Shown piece by piece: positions 26,720-35,280 of a stretch of DNA of 64,000 bases. The position numbers were made by a program, and so were the translations under genes. Under the pieces are notes generated by a model. The model made no database searches and was not told the origin of the DNA. It saw only the letters and a program-made list of their open reading frames with translations. Source of the stretch: an uncultured Oscillibacter sp. (GTDB lineage Bacteria > Bacillota_A > Clostridia > Oscillospirales > Oscillospiraceae). The stretch is taken from assembly GCA_951800675.1 (NCBI GenBank), contig CATOKC010000001.1, positions 7,729 to 71,728 of the forward strand, written 5' to 3'. Numbering within the stretch: the first letter of the stretch is position 1; every line of letters begins with the position of its first letter.

Positions 26720-26735
26720 CGAATACGCGAAACGG

Positions 26736-26760
26736 CCCCCGGAGGAAAACCCTCCGGGGG
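26736..26760. terminator. terminator after glpK
   Basis: CCCCCGGAGG and CCTCCGGGGG form a 10-bp stem with a 5-base loop between the convergent glpK and MMPL genes. The T-runs are poor on both sides. Confidence 0.6.
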
Positions 26761-26775
26761 TCTTATGAAATTCCC

Positions 26776-29013
26776 TTATTCCGTACGGACGGAAACTGGC
26801 TCCAGCTCTAAGGAAACCGCCTCCGAGGAAATCTCTTCCACGGAAGCCGGCTCCGAGGAAACCGGCTCTCCCTCCGGGGCGGGAAGGGCCTCCGTCTCTG
26901 CCGCCGGGAGCGTCTCCTCCTCCGAGCCAGACAGGGCCGGAGCGGGGTCCGGCGTTTTCCAATGATAGCTGGTCTTGTTAAAAAGCGGCTCGCAGACACA
27001 GAGAATGGCGGGCATGAGGAAAATGCTCACCAGCGCCGAGATCAGCGCGCCCCGGGCCAGCATAACGCAGATGGCCCCGATGAGGTCGATGGAGGACACG
27101 AAGGACACCCCCAGGGTGGCGCAGAAGAGCACCAAGGCGCTGGTGACGATGGACGCGTCAGAGGAGGCGGCGGCAATACGGATGGCTTCCTCTCGGCCAA
27201 GGCCCTTTTTCAGCTCCTCCTGGAAACGGGAGGTCATCAAAATGGCGTAGTCCACCGTGGCCCCCAACTGTACGCAGCTGATGATGGTGGGGGCGATGAA
27301 GGGAATCTCCGTGCCCAGGAAGTAGCAGCAGCCCTGATTGATGAAAATAGCCAGCTCAATGGTGGCTACCAGCACCAGAGGGACGGAGATGGACTTGAAT
27401 ACAAAGGCGATGATGAGGAAAATCGCCGCTACGGAGATATAGTTTGTCACCTGGAAATCCACTGCCGAGGTGTCGATCAAATCCCGGTACATGGCCCCCT
27501 CCCCGGTAATCATAGCGGAGGGGTCGTAGCTGTGGAGAATTTCATTCATGGCGTCCAGCTGGGCCGCTACCTCGTCCGTCGCGGGGGCGCAGCTGGAGTT
27601 AATCATCATCAGCTGCCACCCCTCCTGGCGGAGCATGTTCTTGAGGTCCTCCGGAATAAAGAAGTCCGGTATGCCCACGCCCAGCAGCTTGTGGAAGGAC
27701 ACCACGGAGGTGATGCCGGGGACCTCCTCCATCCGGCGCTCCAGCTCCCCCATGTCGGCGGCGCTCAGATCGTCCCGAAGGACCACGAAGTGGCTGGTCG
27801 CCATATCGAAATCGTCCTTCAGCTTCTCGTTGCTGACGATGGACGGAAGGTCCCGGGGCAGGGATTCGTCCAGCTTGTAGTAGATGTCCGCGTGGCGCTG
27901 GGCGTAGACCGCCGGGAAAAACAGCAGCACTGTCAGCACCACCAGGGGGACCTTGTACCGGAGGATGAAGGCGTTGACCTTATCAAAGGAGGGAATCAGG
28001 GTCTTGTGCTTGTGCTTTCCGATCTGCTTGTCGAATATCAGCACCAGGGACGGCAGGACCAGGATTACCGTGGCCACCCCCAGGACCACGCCCTTGGCCA
28101 TGACGATGCCGATGTCCCTTCCCAGGGTCAGCCGCATGAAGCACAGGGCCAGGAAGCCCGCGATGGTGGTCATGCTGCTGCCGGAGAGGGAGCGGAAGGC
28201 GGCGATGATGGCCTGGGCCATGGCGTCCCGCTTGTCGTCATAGCGCTCCCGCTCCTCCTCGTAGCGGTGGTAGAGGAAGATGGAGTAGTCCATGGTCACG
28301 CCCAATTGCAGCACGGCGGCGATGGCTTTGGTGATGTAGGAAATCTGGCCTAAGAAGATGTTGCTTCCGAAGTTGTAGACCACGGCCATGCCGATGCTGG
28401 CCAGGTACACGAAGGGCAGGACGGTGGACTCCAGCGTCACGCTCATGGCCGCCAGCGCCAGCAGCACCGCCAGTCCCACGAAGATGGGCAGCTCCCCGTC
28501 CATCACGTCCCGGGTGTCCTTGATGACCACGGAGAAGCCCGCCAGGAAGCAGCGCTCGTTGCAGACGCTCCGCACCTGCCGGATGGCCTCCATGGTCTCG
28601 TCGGAGGCCCCGGGGTGGTCGTACTGAATCAGCATCATGGTGGCCTGGCCGGAGAAGAACATCTCCCGGAGGTCCGCCGGAATCATCTCCACGGGAACCT
28701 GGATGCCCACCAGATTGCTGAGCCACACGGCGCTGGACACGCCGGGGACGTCCTGAATGTCCTGAATCAGCTTGTTGGTATAGCCCGCGGGCATCCCCTC
28801 CACGATAAGCATGCTGGTAGCCGCCATCTGGAAGGGCTCCTCCAGAAGCTGCTCCCCCTGGGAGGAGGGCAGATCCTGGGGCAGATAGGACAGGATGTCG
28901 TAGTTGATGCGGGTGGCGGCGTAGCCGATGAGAGAGGGAATCAGCATCAGCACGGCAATCAGGGCCACCAGCTTGGGCTTTCGGGTCAGCTTATGGGCGA
29001 TCTTTTCAATCAT
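26776..29013 (-). CDS. MMPL/RND-family membrane exporter
   Basis: The 745-residue protein has the twelve-helix RND layout. There are two repeats, each with one helix, a large extracellular loop (about 35-175 and 375-530) and five helices. LGVTMDYSIFLYHRYEEE and LGATVDYAILMTSRFQEE are the paired proton-relay motifs of MMPL-type proteins. The C-terminal tail (about 690-745) is rich in Glu, Ser and Pro. In Actinobacteria such proteins export lipids or siderophores; in Firmicutes substrates are largely unknown. It lies 16 bases after the large exported protein gene, and two divergent TetR regulators probably control both. Confidence 0.92.
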   Translation of the reverse strand: MIEKIAHKLTRKPKLVALIAVLMLIPSLIGYAATRINYDILSYLPQDLPSSQGEQLLEEPFQMAATSMLIVEGMPAGYTNKLIQDIQDVPGVSSAVWLSNLVGIQVPVEMIPADLREMFFSGQATMMLIQYDHPGASDETMEAIRQVRSVCNERCFLAGFSVVIKDTRDVMDGELPIFVGLAVLLALAAMSVTLESTVLPFVYLASIGMAVVYNFGSNIFLGQISYITKAIAAVLQLGVTMDYSIFLYHRYEEERERYDDKRDAMAQAIIAAFRSLSGSSMTTIAGFLALCFMRLTLGRDIGIVMAKGVVLGVATVILVLPSLVLIFDKQIGKHKHKTLIPSFDKVNAFILRYKVPLVVLTVLLFFPAVYAQRHADIYYKLDESLPRDLPSIVSNEKLKDDFDMATSHFVVLRDDLSAADMGELERRMEEVPGITSVVSFHKLLGVGIPDFFIPEDLKNMLRQEGWQLMMINSSCAPATDEVAAQLDAMNEILHSYDPSAMITGEGAMYRDLIDTSAVDFQVTNYISVAAIFLIIAFVFKSISVPLVLVATIELAIFINQGCCYFLGTEIPFIAPTIISCVQLGATVDYAILMTSRFQEELKKGLGREEAIRIAAASSDASIVTSALVLFCATLGVSFVSSIDLIGAICVMLARGALISALVSIFLMPAILCVCEPLFNKTSYHWKTPDPAPALSGSEEETLPAAETEALPAPEGEPVSSEPASVEEISSEAVSLELEPVSVRTE

Positions 29014-29029
29014 GGCGGCTCTCCTCCCG

Positions 29030-31948
29030 TCATTGGAAGACGCCGGTGACGGCGTTCCAGAAGTCCCGGAACATCTGGGTTACCCGGCCCCAGAAGGTGG
29101 TTTTTTCCTTCACGGCGGCGGACGCCTCGTCCTCCTCCGGCTTCTCCTCTTTGATTTCCTGGGTGCGGATAAGAATCTGAATGCTGGTGGGGGCGGGATT
29201 CCGCTCATCCGTCAGGGAGACCGGCTCCGCCGTGGCGTCCATCAGCAGGATGTTGTTCACATCTCCGGTGTACTCGTTCCAGGTATCTTCAATGATTTGG
29301 GTAACGGTGTTTTTGGCCTCCTTCACCTGTTTGGTGGTGGCCAGGGCCTTGGCGGTCTGCCGCAGGGCGGCGGAGAGGCCCCGGAGGGACTGCTTCGTCC
29401 CCGCGTCCAGGTCTTTCCCCGTGGACCGGGCCAGATTCTCCGCGTCAGCGAGCAGGGTCTCCGCGTCCCGGATGGTGGTCACGGCGGAGGCGCTGAGAGC
29501 CCCCGTGTTGGCCAGGGCCTCCTGAAGGGTGGGCTCATAGCCGTTCAGCACGGTCCGCAGGGCGTCCACGTCCTCCAGAATTTCCCGCAGGGTCCCGGCG
29601 GATTGTCCCAGGGCGGCCATCAGATCCTCCGCGTCGTCCAGATCCCGCAGCAGAATGTCCAGCTCCCCGCAGAGGTTCGCCAGGTCCCCCGCCACGGCGG
29701 CGGTGGGGCGCTTGATCTGGTTGAGGGAGGCGTTGAGCTGGCTTTGAATCGCGTCAATTCGAGCGGTGGCGCTATCCAGGCCGCTGGTGATGAGGTCCAC
29801 CACAGCGCCGCCTACCGTGTCGTTTTCCGGGGGCTTGCCGGGGTTGGAGGGGGCGTCGGGATCAGAGGGAGCGCCGTCTCCCTCGCCGGGAGTCTCGGGT
29901 TTTCCGGAACCGCCGTCTCCGCTGGGGTTATTGTCCCCGCCGGAGCTGCCGTCTCCGCCGGAGCTGCCGTCTCCGCCGGAGCTGTCGTCTCCGCTGGAGT
30001 TGTCGTCTCCGCTGGAGCTGCCGTCTTGGCCGGAAGCTCCGCTGTCATCGCCATCCAGCGTTTCATAGACCACCAGGCGAGCCGACATCTGTCCCTTTTT
30101 CAGCATCTCCGGCGTTCCAACATTCTCCTCCTCCGCGGGCGCTTCCTCCGGGGCGGAGGGCTCCTGTGGCTCCTCCGGGGCGGGCTGCTCCGATTCCTCC
30201 GGCACGGCGGATTCTTCCGGCGCTTCGGTTTCCGGGACTGCCGTCTCCGGGGGTCGCGGCAGGTCCGGGGTCTGAGGCGGCTCGGAAGGCTGGGGCTCTG
30301 TTGGGGCTTGAGGCAGCTCCGGGACTGGAGCTGCGGGAATGACAGCCTCCGAAACCGGGCGGTTCCGCAAAGTCGCCTTCCCGGAGACAGCGCCGCCAGC
30401 GCTGTAAATCAGCCAGAGGTCATTCATCTGCTTGGCCGTATCCGGGTCCTTGGTCACCTGTCCGCAGAAATCCCGGAAGTCCATATTTGTCTGCTGCTTC
30501 ACTTCATGGAGCGTCTCCATCTGCTTGGCCGCCTCTAGGGCCGCCTGCTGTCCCGGAGGCACCGGGAGCCCGGCTTTGTCCGCGTCCAACAGCTGCTTCA
30601 TGCCCGCCGCCTTGGCCTTGGCCTCCGCGCTTCCCACACCTTGGGCCTCCAGCATCTTCTGGAGGAAGGTCTCCGTATCCTCCGCGGCATAGGCGCCATG
30701 TACATTCTTCACCTTTTCCACCAACCCCCGGCTGTTGGTGGCAACACTGCCGCCACCCACGTGGACGCCGCCCAGGGCACTCTCCAGGCGGAGGAGGCTT
30801 CCCTCCATATCCGCCGCCAGGCCGATGACGCTCCGCAGATCATAGGTCCCCTGCTCCAAGCCGTACAGGGCCGTCTCCATCTCCGCCAGCTGGGCCTGTA
30901 GCGTCACGGTGGCGTCCACCATCTCGTTGAGGACAATCTTGGAGTCCGTCACCGTCTGGCTCAGGAGCTGTACCCGCTGTTCCACCGGAGCCAGGATATC
31001 CGCCAGATTGCTCAGGTCCTCCCGAAGGCGGTCCGTGCCGCTGTACAGCGCGCCCTTGCCGCCGGAGAAGGTCTCCCGGGCCGCGTCCAGCTGATCCAGG
31101 CCCTTGGCGGAGGCGTAAAGGCCGTTCTGAATGTCCGCCAGGGCATCCAGCAGTTCATCCAAACTGCCGGAGAGGGCCCGGTAGTCCTCCTCCAGGTCGT
31201 CTTTCCGCTCACTGAGCTTGGCAATCTCCTCCAGCTGGGCCAGGGTAGCAGGCATCATCATCACGGTCAGGCCGCCGAAGGAGAAATCGTTGGAGCCCAC
31301 CCGGATGGTGAAGTGCTGTTCCTCCCCAGGGAGGCAGAGGAAGAGAACGGTTCGCAGATTGCCCACCAGCTGGACCTGAGCGCCCTCTGCCTCCAGAGAG
31401 AGGATGTCGTCCTGGTTAAACAGGGCCGTGGCCGCCAGGGTGTAATTGTACCGGGCGTAGTCTCCGGCGTTCGCATTGGGCACAATATCCAGAAGGATTT
31501 CCACCACGCCCTGCTTCCCCGCCAGCTCCTCCGCCTTGGCGGGAACGCCGTTGAGGGTGTAGCGCAGAGTGATGGTCCAGGGCAGGTCCTCAAAGGGCTT
31601 TTTTGTCTTGCCCTCGAAATAGAAGTGGTCCGGCACACCGCCGGTAAATTGGAAGGAGGTGCTCCCCTCCCCGCTGACCGGGACGGAATTGTCCGTAAGG
31701 TTCACCACCTCGTCATAGACGCCGTAGTCCGTCAGACGGTCCCGGCCGTTCATGGCGTAACTTTTTACCACGCTGCCCTCCAGGAGGTTTCCGTAGTAAT
31801 CCAGCGTGGCGTAATACGCCTCGTCATAGGTGGGGGTCACGCCGTCGCCGATGGCCTCCGCCGCCGCGGCTGGCAGGGTCAGCGTCACGGTTAAAACCGC
31901 TGCCAAAGCCAGGGCGGACACACGTTTGCTCATGGTTTGCCAAGTCAT
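29030..31948 (-). CDS. large exported coiled-coil protein with low-complexity linker, partner of the MMPL exporter
   Basis: The 972-residue protein has a Sec signal peptide cleaved after about residue 29 (LPAAAAEA). A beta-rich N-terminal domain extends to about 230. Long heptad-rich helices cover about 235-430. A Pro/Glu-rich stretch (about 545-620) is followed by a Ser/Gly/Asp repeat region (about 645-720), then a second helical region (about 730-890). It ends in an amphipathic, aromatic-rich helix, FWGRVTQMFRDFWNAVTGVF. The design recalls YhgE/Pip-type and MMPL-associated extracellular proteins. I cannot assign a function. Position and co-orientation suggest that it spans the cell wall as an adaptor for the exporter. 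Confidence 0.75.
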   Translation of the reverse strand: MTWQTMSKRVSALALAAVLTVTLTLPAAAAEAIGDGVTPTYDEAYYATLDYYGNLLEGSVVKSYAMNGRDRLTDYGVYDEVVNLTDNSVPVSGEGSTSFQFTGGVPDHFYFEGKTKKPFEDLPWTITLRYTLNGVPAKAEELAGKQGVVEILLDIVPNANAGDYARYNYTLAATALFNQDDILSLEAEGAQVQLVGNLRTVLFLCLPGEEQHFTIRVGSNDFSFGGLTVMMMPATLAQLEEIAKLSERKDDLEEDYRALSGSLDELLDALADIQNGLYASAKGLDQLDAARETFSGGKGALYSGTDRLREDLSNLADILAPVEQRVQLLSQTVTDSKIVLNEMVDATVTLQAQLAEMETALYGLEQGTYDLRSVIGLAADMEGSLLRLESALGGVHVGGGSVATNSRGLVEKVKNVHGAYAAEDTETFLQKMLEAQGVGSAEAKAKAAGMKQLLDADKAGLPVPPGQQAALEAAKQMETLHEVKQQTNMDFRDFCGQVTKDPDTAKQMNDLWLIYSAGGAVSGKATLRNRPVSEAVIPAAPVPELPQAPTEPQPSEPPQTPDLPRPPETAVPETEAPEESAVPEESEQPAPEEPQEPSAPEEAPAEEENVGTPEMLKKGQMSARLVVYETLDGDDSGASGQDGSSSGDDNSSGDDSSGGDGSSGGDGSSGGDNNPSGDGGSGKPETPGEGDGAPSDPDAPSNPGKPPENDTVGGAVVDLITSGLDSATARIDAIQSQLNASLNQIKRPTAAVAGDLANLCGELDILLRDLDDAEDLMAALGQSAGTLREILEDVDALRTVLNGYEPTLQEALANTGALSASAVTTIRDAETLLADAENLARSTGKDLDAGTKQSLRGLSAALRQTAKALATTKQVKEAKNTVTQIIEDTWNEYTGDVNNILLMDATAEPVSLTDERNPAPTSIQILIRTQEIKEEKPEEDEASAAVKEKTTFWGRVTQMFRDFWNAVTGVFQ
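29930..30037. repeat. 18-bp tandem repeat inside the 972-residue protein gene
   Basis: Six 18-bp units stand in tandem with few changes, the clearest being two identical copies of GCCGTCTCCGCCGGAGCT (29948-29983). On the coding strand each encodes a Ser-Ser-Gly-Gly/Asp-Asp-type hexapeptide. Copy number may vary between strains. Confidence 0.85.
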
Positions 31949-31994
31949 AGTGATTCCTCCAAATAATCAATTTGTGTCAAATAAAAGATTTTTG

Positions 31995-32044
31995 TTGACT
32001 TATTGACTTAAGTCGATTATAGTAAAAGCAGGAAATTTGGTCAA
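31995..32044. promoter_or_regulatory. interlocked divergent promoters with a palindromic operator
   Basis: The plus-strand promoter is TTGACT (31995) with TATAGT (32018), 17-base spacing. The minus-strand promoter is TTGACC (32044) with a perfect TATAAT (32021-32016), also 17. The two -10 boxes overlap by four bases. GACTTAAGTC (32005-32014) is a perfect palindrome in the plus spacer and near the minus start point. A TetR dimer there would block both promoters. Confidence 0.75.
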
Positions 32045-32090
32045 TAGACAAAAGCGGGCAAATGCCTAATTTGTCCAAAGGAGGAATCTT

Positions 32091-32687
32091 ATGCTGAAAA
32101 ACCCTGATGACCGCCGGGCTCGACGGTCCCGCAAACTATTAAAGGAGAGCCTTCTGGAGCTGATGAAGCAAAAAACCTTCGCCGACATCTCCGTCCGGGA
32201 CGTAACCGACGCGGCGGATATGAACCGGGCCACCTTTTATCTTCACTACTCCGGCACTTTGGAGCTGCTGCACAGCGTGGAGGAGGATTTGCTGGAGGAG
32301 CTCCAGGCACTGGTGGACGCCCATATGCAGGAAACCGTGGCCGTGGGCAGCGTAGCTCCTGTGTTTGAGCCGGTGCTGGACTTCACCATAGAAAACCGGG
32401 AGATCTGCACGGTCCTGTTTGCCAGCAGTGAGGCCAGCGGCTTCTTCCAGTCCATCCAGCGGCTGGTTCACCAGAATGGAGCTCTGCTGGTCAAAACCTG
32501 GTTCCATCCAGAGGACCCAAGGCTGACGGGCTACCTTCTAAACTTCCTGGCCTGGGGCTTCATCGGCCTTTTGGCGGAGTGGTTCGAAAAGGACATGGCC
32601 CTGCCCAAGGCAGAGCTTCTCTCCGCCGCCCAGCGCATGGCGGACGCAGCGGCCGCCGGGCTGTTTGAGGAAAGGAGGTCCTCATGA
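32091..32687 (+). CDS. TetR/AcrR-family regulator 1
   Basis: The 198-residue protein has an N-terminal TetR helix-turn-helix (about 10-58, FADISVRDVTDAADMNRATFYLHY) and a helical ligand domain. The ATG follows AAAGGAGG. It is first in a two-gene operon with a second TetR gene, and it is divergent from the MMPL/972-residue protein operon. It is a likely repressor of that operon and of itself. The ligand is unknown and would probably be related to the exporter's substrate or to membrane stress. Confidence 0.9.
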   Translation: MLKNPDDRRARRSRKLLKESLLELMKQKTFADISVRDVTDAADMNRATFYLHYSGTLELLHSVEEDLLEELQALVDAHMQETVAVGSVAPVFEPVLDFTIENREICTVLFASSEASGFFQSIQRLVHQNGALLVKTWFHPEDPRLTGYLLNFLAWGFIGLLAEWFEKDMALPKAELLSAAQRMADAAAAGLFEERRSS

Positions 32688-33250
32688 TGTCCGCCTCTGC
32701 CAAGGAGGCCCTCCAGGCCGCCTTCCTCCGCCTGCTGGAGGAGCGTCCCCTTCGGGAAATCACCGTGAAGGACATTGTACAAGCCTGCGGGGTCAACCGG
32801 AATACCTTTTACTATCATTTCAAGGACATCCCCGCCCTGCTGGAGGAACTGGTCACGGACCAGGCGAACCGTATCATTGCCGCCCAGGGCCCGGTATTAT
32901 CCCTGGCGGACTGCCTGGAGACCGCCGCCGGCTTTGCCCTGGAGCACCGACAGGCGGTGCTTCATATCAACCAGTCCGCTCATCGGGACCTGTTTGAGCG
33001 GAGCTTGATGGACGTATGCCGCCGGGTGGTGGAGGACTACGCCGCCGCGGCCGCTACCGGCGTTCCCATTGCCCAGGCGGACCGGGCCATCATCGTCCGG
33101 TTCTATCAGTGCGAGTGTTTCGGGCAAATCATGGCCTGGCTCAACGATGGGATGCGCTATGACCTGGGAAAGCAGTTCCGCCGCCTCTGCCAGTTGGGGG
33201 AGGGCATGACGGAGCGGATGCTGAAACGGGCGATGGAACCGAATCTATAA
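32684..33250 (+). CDS. TetR/AcrR-family regulator 2
   Basis: The 188-residue protein has a TetR helix-turn-helix (about 10-55, LREITVKDIVQACGVNRNTFYYHF) and a C-terminal domain of the DhaS/TetR_C_7-like kind. The first ATG overlaps the stop of regulator 1 (ATGA) and AGGAGG lies inside the upstream gene, so the pair is translationally coupled. Two different TetR proteins in one operon suggests that they either form a heterodimer or answer separate signals. The stop overlaps the end of a convergent gene fragment by six bases. Confidence 0.88.
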   Translation: MMSASAKEALQAAFLRLLEERPLREITVKDIVQACGVNRNTFYYHFKDIPALLEELVTDQANRIIAAQGPVLSLADCLETAAGFALEHRQAVLHINQSAHRDLFERSLMDVCRRVVEDYAAAAATGVPIAQADRAIIVRFYQCECFGQIMAWLNDGMRYDLGKQFRRLCQLGEGMTERMLKRAMEPNL

Positions 33251-33627
33251 AAAGAGGAGGTAAAGGCCCCACATGCCTAAAACCACCAGGAATACAGGCA
33301 CTCCCATCCCCTCTAAAAAATGTCCGTCCGGCCTTCCCGCCACATAGGACGCAAAGCAGGTCCCCCAAAAGGTCAGGAGGAACCCTCTTAAGAGGACCAT
33401 GCCGGAAGTTCTACGGTTCGGCCGAGGATGATAGACGGACAGATAATGGCCCAGCAGCATGTAACCGATGGACGCGTAGGTCATATTCATTCTCCACTGG
33501 ACGGGAACCCCGCTCAGCAGCGTGAAGGGCCAGAAGGTCCGAACCGTCGGATAAAGAATCCCCAGCAGGAACCACAGCGCCAGAGCGCATTCCAAAAGAG
33601 GGGCGGGCAGAAATACGAGAAACGGTC
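33245..33627 (-). pseudogene. 3' fragment of an acyltransferase-3-type membrane protein gene
   Basis: The translated region has three or four hydrophobic helices with the pattern of the C-terminal half of acyltransferase-3 proteins (NMTYASIGYMLLGHYLS, then GVPVFLVVLGMWGLYLLF). The frame is closed by a stop at about 33629, there is no plausible start, and transposase fragments begin at the same place. The N-terminal half with the catalytic His is missing. This is most simply a gene cut by insertion and deletion. A short functional membrane protein from the TTG at 33595 is less likely. Confidence 0.55.
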
Positions 33628-33689
33628 ATAACACGCCGTCCAGAGGAATTTGGGATTCCCGGCAGTCTGCGGACGCTGAGGAAAGTGCG

Positions 33690-33813
33690 CGCGTACGACT
33701 GGAAACGGTATCGGAAAAAGATATCAGACGGGAGTGTGTCGGATTATATGCGGCGCTGGGGATTGACCTGCCAGCGCCCGGTGAAGCGCACCCGGAAGCG
33801 GAATCCTTTTTGA
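33690..33813 (+). mobile_element. IS630-family transposase fragment
   Basis: The plus-strand frame ending at 33813 reads SVSDYMRRWGLTCQRPVKR. This is the typical winged-helix end of IS630 transposases (VxxYLxRWGxTPQRPxRR). Only about 40 codons remain and the DDE catalytic domain is absent. Its ends abut the acyltransferase fragment and the IS3 fragment. Confidence 0.6.
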
Positions 33814-34124
33814 CCATTATACAACATAACCCATTGTTCCAGCTGTGATCTTGATTGCGGCTGATATTTTGTGCGGACCGCTTCTATACTCATCTGTCCA
33901 GACAGGTATAATTCTGCCGCTTGCTGTTTTACAATTGCTGGATAGTGATGATTCCCCGCACGATGGCGCAGCCCCTCCTCACCAAACAAATTATAATTCA
34001 GAAGCCATTTCTGCAATGTGCTGCGGTGCGCTCCAAATTTTTCTGCAATTTGATTGAGGCTTCCGGCTCCGGCATAGCGCTGTTCCACTGCGTGAATTTT
34101 CGTTTCCACTCTGATCAATGCCAT
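33814..34124 (-). mobile_element. IS3-family OrfA (helix-turn-helix) fragment
   Basis: An ATG at 34124 with AGGGGAG upstream starts a frame with SLNQIAEKFGAHRSTLQKWLLNYN and QLEQWVMLYN, the double HTH of IS3-family OrfA proteins. After about 104 residues the similarity stops at the junction with the IS630 fragment, and the frame then reads antisense to it. OrfB (the DDE integrase part) is missing. The element cannot move by itself. Confidence 0.7.
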
Positions 34125-34188
34125 AATAATGCTCCCCTCTGAGTAGTGTGCGACTTTTCTCGCTTTGTTTACTCTATAGAGAGCATAT

Positions 34189-34221
34189 CAGCCGCATGAT
34201 GCCATTGGCATCATGCGGCTG
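34189..34221. repeat. perfect 15-bp inverted repeat at the end of the mobile-element scar
   Basis: CAGCCGCATGATGCC and GGCATCATGCGGCTG enclose a 3-base loop, and TCCATTTTGTCC follows. It may be a terminator isolating the sugar operon from upstream transcription. Confidence 0.6.
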
Positions 34222-34319
34222 TCCATTTTGTCCCTCTCCCAGGCCAGATCGCTTCCGATCGCGGAGGGGGCATGTGATAATCTTTAACGGAAATCGTAAA
34301 AAACCGAATGAAATCCGAA

Positions 34320-34348
34320 TTGCGGGGGAAAAAGCGGTGTGTTACATT
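34320..34348 (+). promoter_or_regulatory. promoter of the kinase-aldolase-dehydrogenase operon
   Basis: TTGCGG and TACATT are 17 bases apart. TGTGATAAT (34273-34281) and its inverted copy ATTATCACA (34352-34360) flank the promoter 70 bases apart, a possible operator pair that could support DNA looping. Confidence 0.45.
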
Positions 34349-34380
34349 GGTATTATCACATCACACAAGGAGGCGCTGGG

Positions 34381-35277
34381 ATGTTAGATTGCTTATTCAT
34401 TGGCTCCACGACCAAAGACACCCTCCTAATGGTTGACACGCCACCGGCATCCGATCAGCGGATCGCCGCCACGGCGGTTGTTCATACCTGCGGAGGCGTT
34501 GCGTCTGTGGCGGCCTCAGCCTTTCAAAAGCTGGGAGGGAAAACCGGGCTGATTACCGCCGTAGGGGGTCCCTCCGACGTGACGGATTTCATCCGGGCGG
34601 ATATTGAGGCCAGGGGACTCCCGTACAGCCGGGTGATTGAAATTCCCGATGCGGATTCTCCCTTCAGCGCCATTCAGGTGGAGCGGGACGGGAAGCGGTG
34701 CATCACCCATTTTGGCGGCTGCATCCGCCGCTTGACCTTGGATATGCTGGACAAGGAGGCCTTGCGGAACACCGCCATGATCCATTTGGGGGGACTGGAG
34801 GACCGTTTTTGCGGGGAACTGGCCCGGTACTGTCGGGAGCATACGGAGGCGCTGCTCTCCGTGGACGGCGGCAATCTCTCCAGAGAGGCCACGGAGACGC
34901 TGCTGCCCTATATAGACGTGTTCATTCCCGACGATAAGACCGTGGCGAAAACCCTGGGCCTCTCTCCGGAGGACGCCTGCCGCTATTACGCCGGAAAGGG
35001 TGTGAGGACGGCCTGTGTCACGCGGGGGGACGCGGGGGCCGTCGCCTTTCAGGAGGGCCGTTTTTATCGCGCGCCGCCGGTGAAGGTTTCCGCTGTGGAC
35101 ACGACGGGCGCGGGAGATAATTTCCACGGGGCGTTTCTATATTGCCTGACACAGGGCTGGGATTTGGAAAAAACCCTGCGGTTCTGCAACGCCTTTGCGG
35201 GGCTGACGTGCCTAGGCCTGGGCGGCGTCGCGGCGGAACCGTCGCGGGAGGAAACTTTGAAGAAAATGGAGGAATGA
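34381..35277 (+). CDS. PfkB-family carbohydrate kinase
   Basis: The 298-residue protein has an N-terminal sugar-binding part (CGGVASVAASAFQKLGG) and the PfkB signature 2 DTTGAGDNFHGAFLY, with the catalytic Asp in GAGDN. The ATG at 34381 has AAGGAGG ten bases upstream; the frame is open earlier but without a start signal. Family members phosphorylate ribose, fructose, tagatose 6-phosphate, KDG and others. With a class II aldolase and a dehydrogenase directly downstream, it most likely makes the phosphorylated ketose that the aldolase splits. The sugar cannot be named. Confidence 0.88.
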   Translation: MLDCLFIGSTTKDTLLMVDTPPASDQRIAATAVVHTCGGVASVAASAFQKLGGKTGLITAVGGPSDVTDFIRADIEARGLPYSRVIEIPDADSPFSAIQVERDGKRCITHFGGCIRRLTLDMLDKEALRNTAMIHLGGLEDRFCGELARYCREHTEALLSVDGGNLSREATETLLPYIDVFIPDDKTVAKTLGLSPEDACRYYAGKGVRTACVTRGDAGAVAFQEGRFYRAPPVKVSAVDTTGAGDNFHGAFLYCLTQGWDLEKTLRFCNAFAGLTCLGLGGVAAEPSREETLKKMEE

Positions 35278-35280
35278 GAG

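Noticed and set aside
29930..30037. Tandem 18-bp units considered as a CRISPR-like array
   Set aside because: Units are adjacent without spacers, are in frame with a coding sequence, and vary at codon third positions.
28928..30538. Plus-strand open frame of 536 codons with Ala/Gly/Val repeats
   Set aside because: It is antisense to the MMPL and 972-residue protein genes. The repeats are the complement of the Ser/Gly/Asp repeat DNA.
33626..33817. Intact small transposase or toxin gene
   Set aside because: The stretch is a junction of two transposase fragments read in opposite directions; neither has a complete domain.
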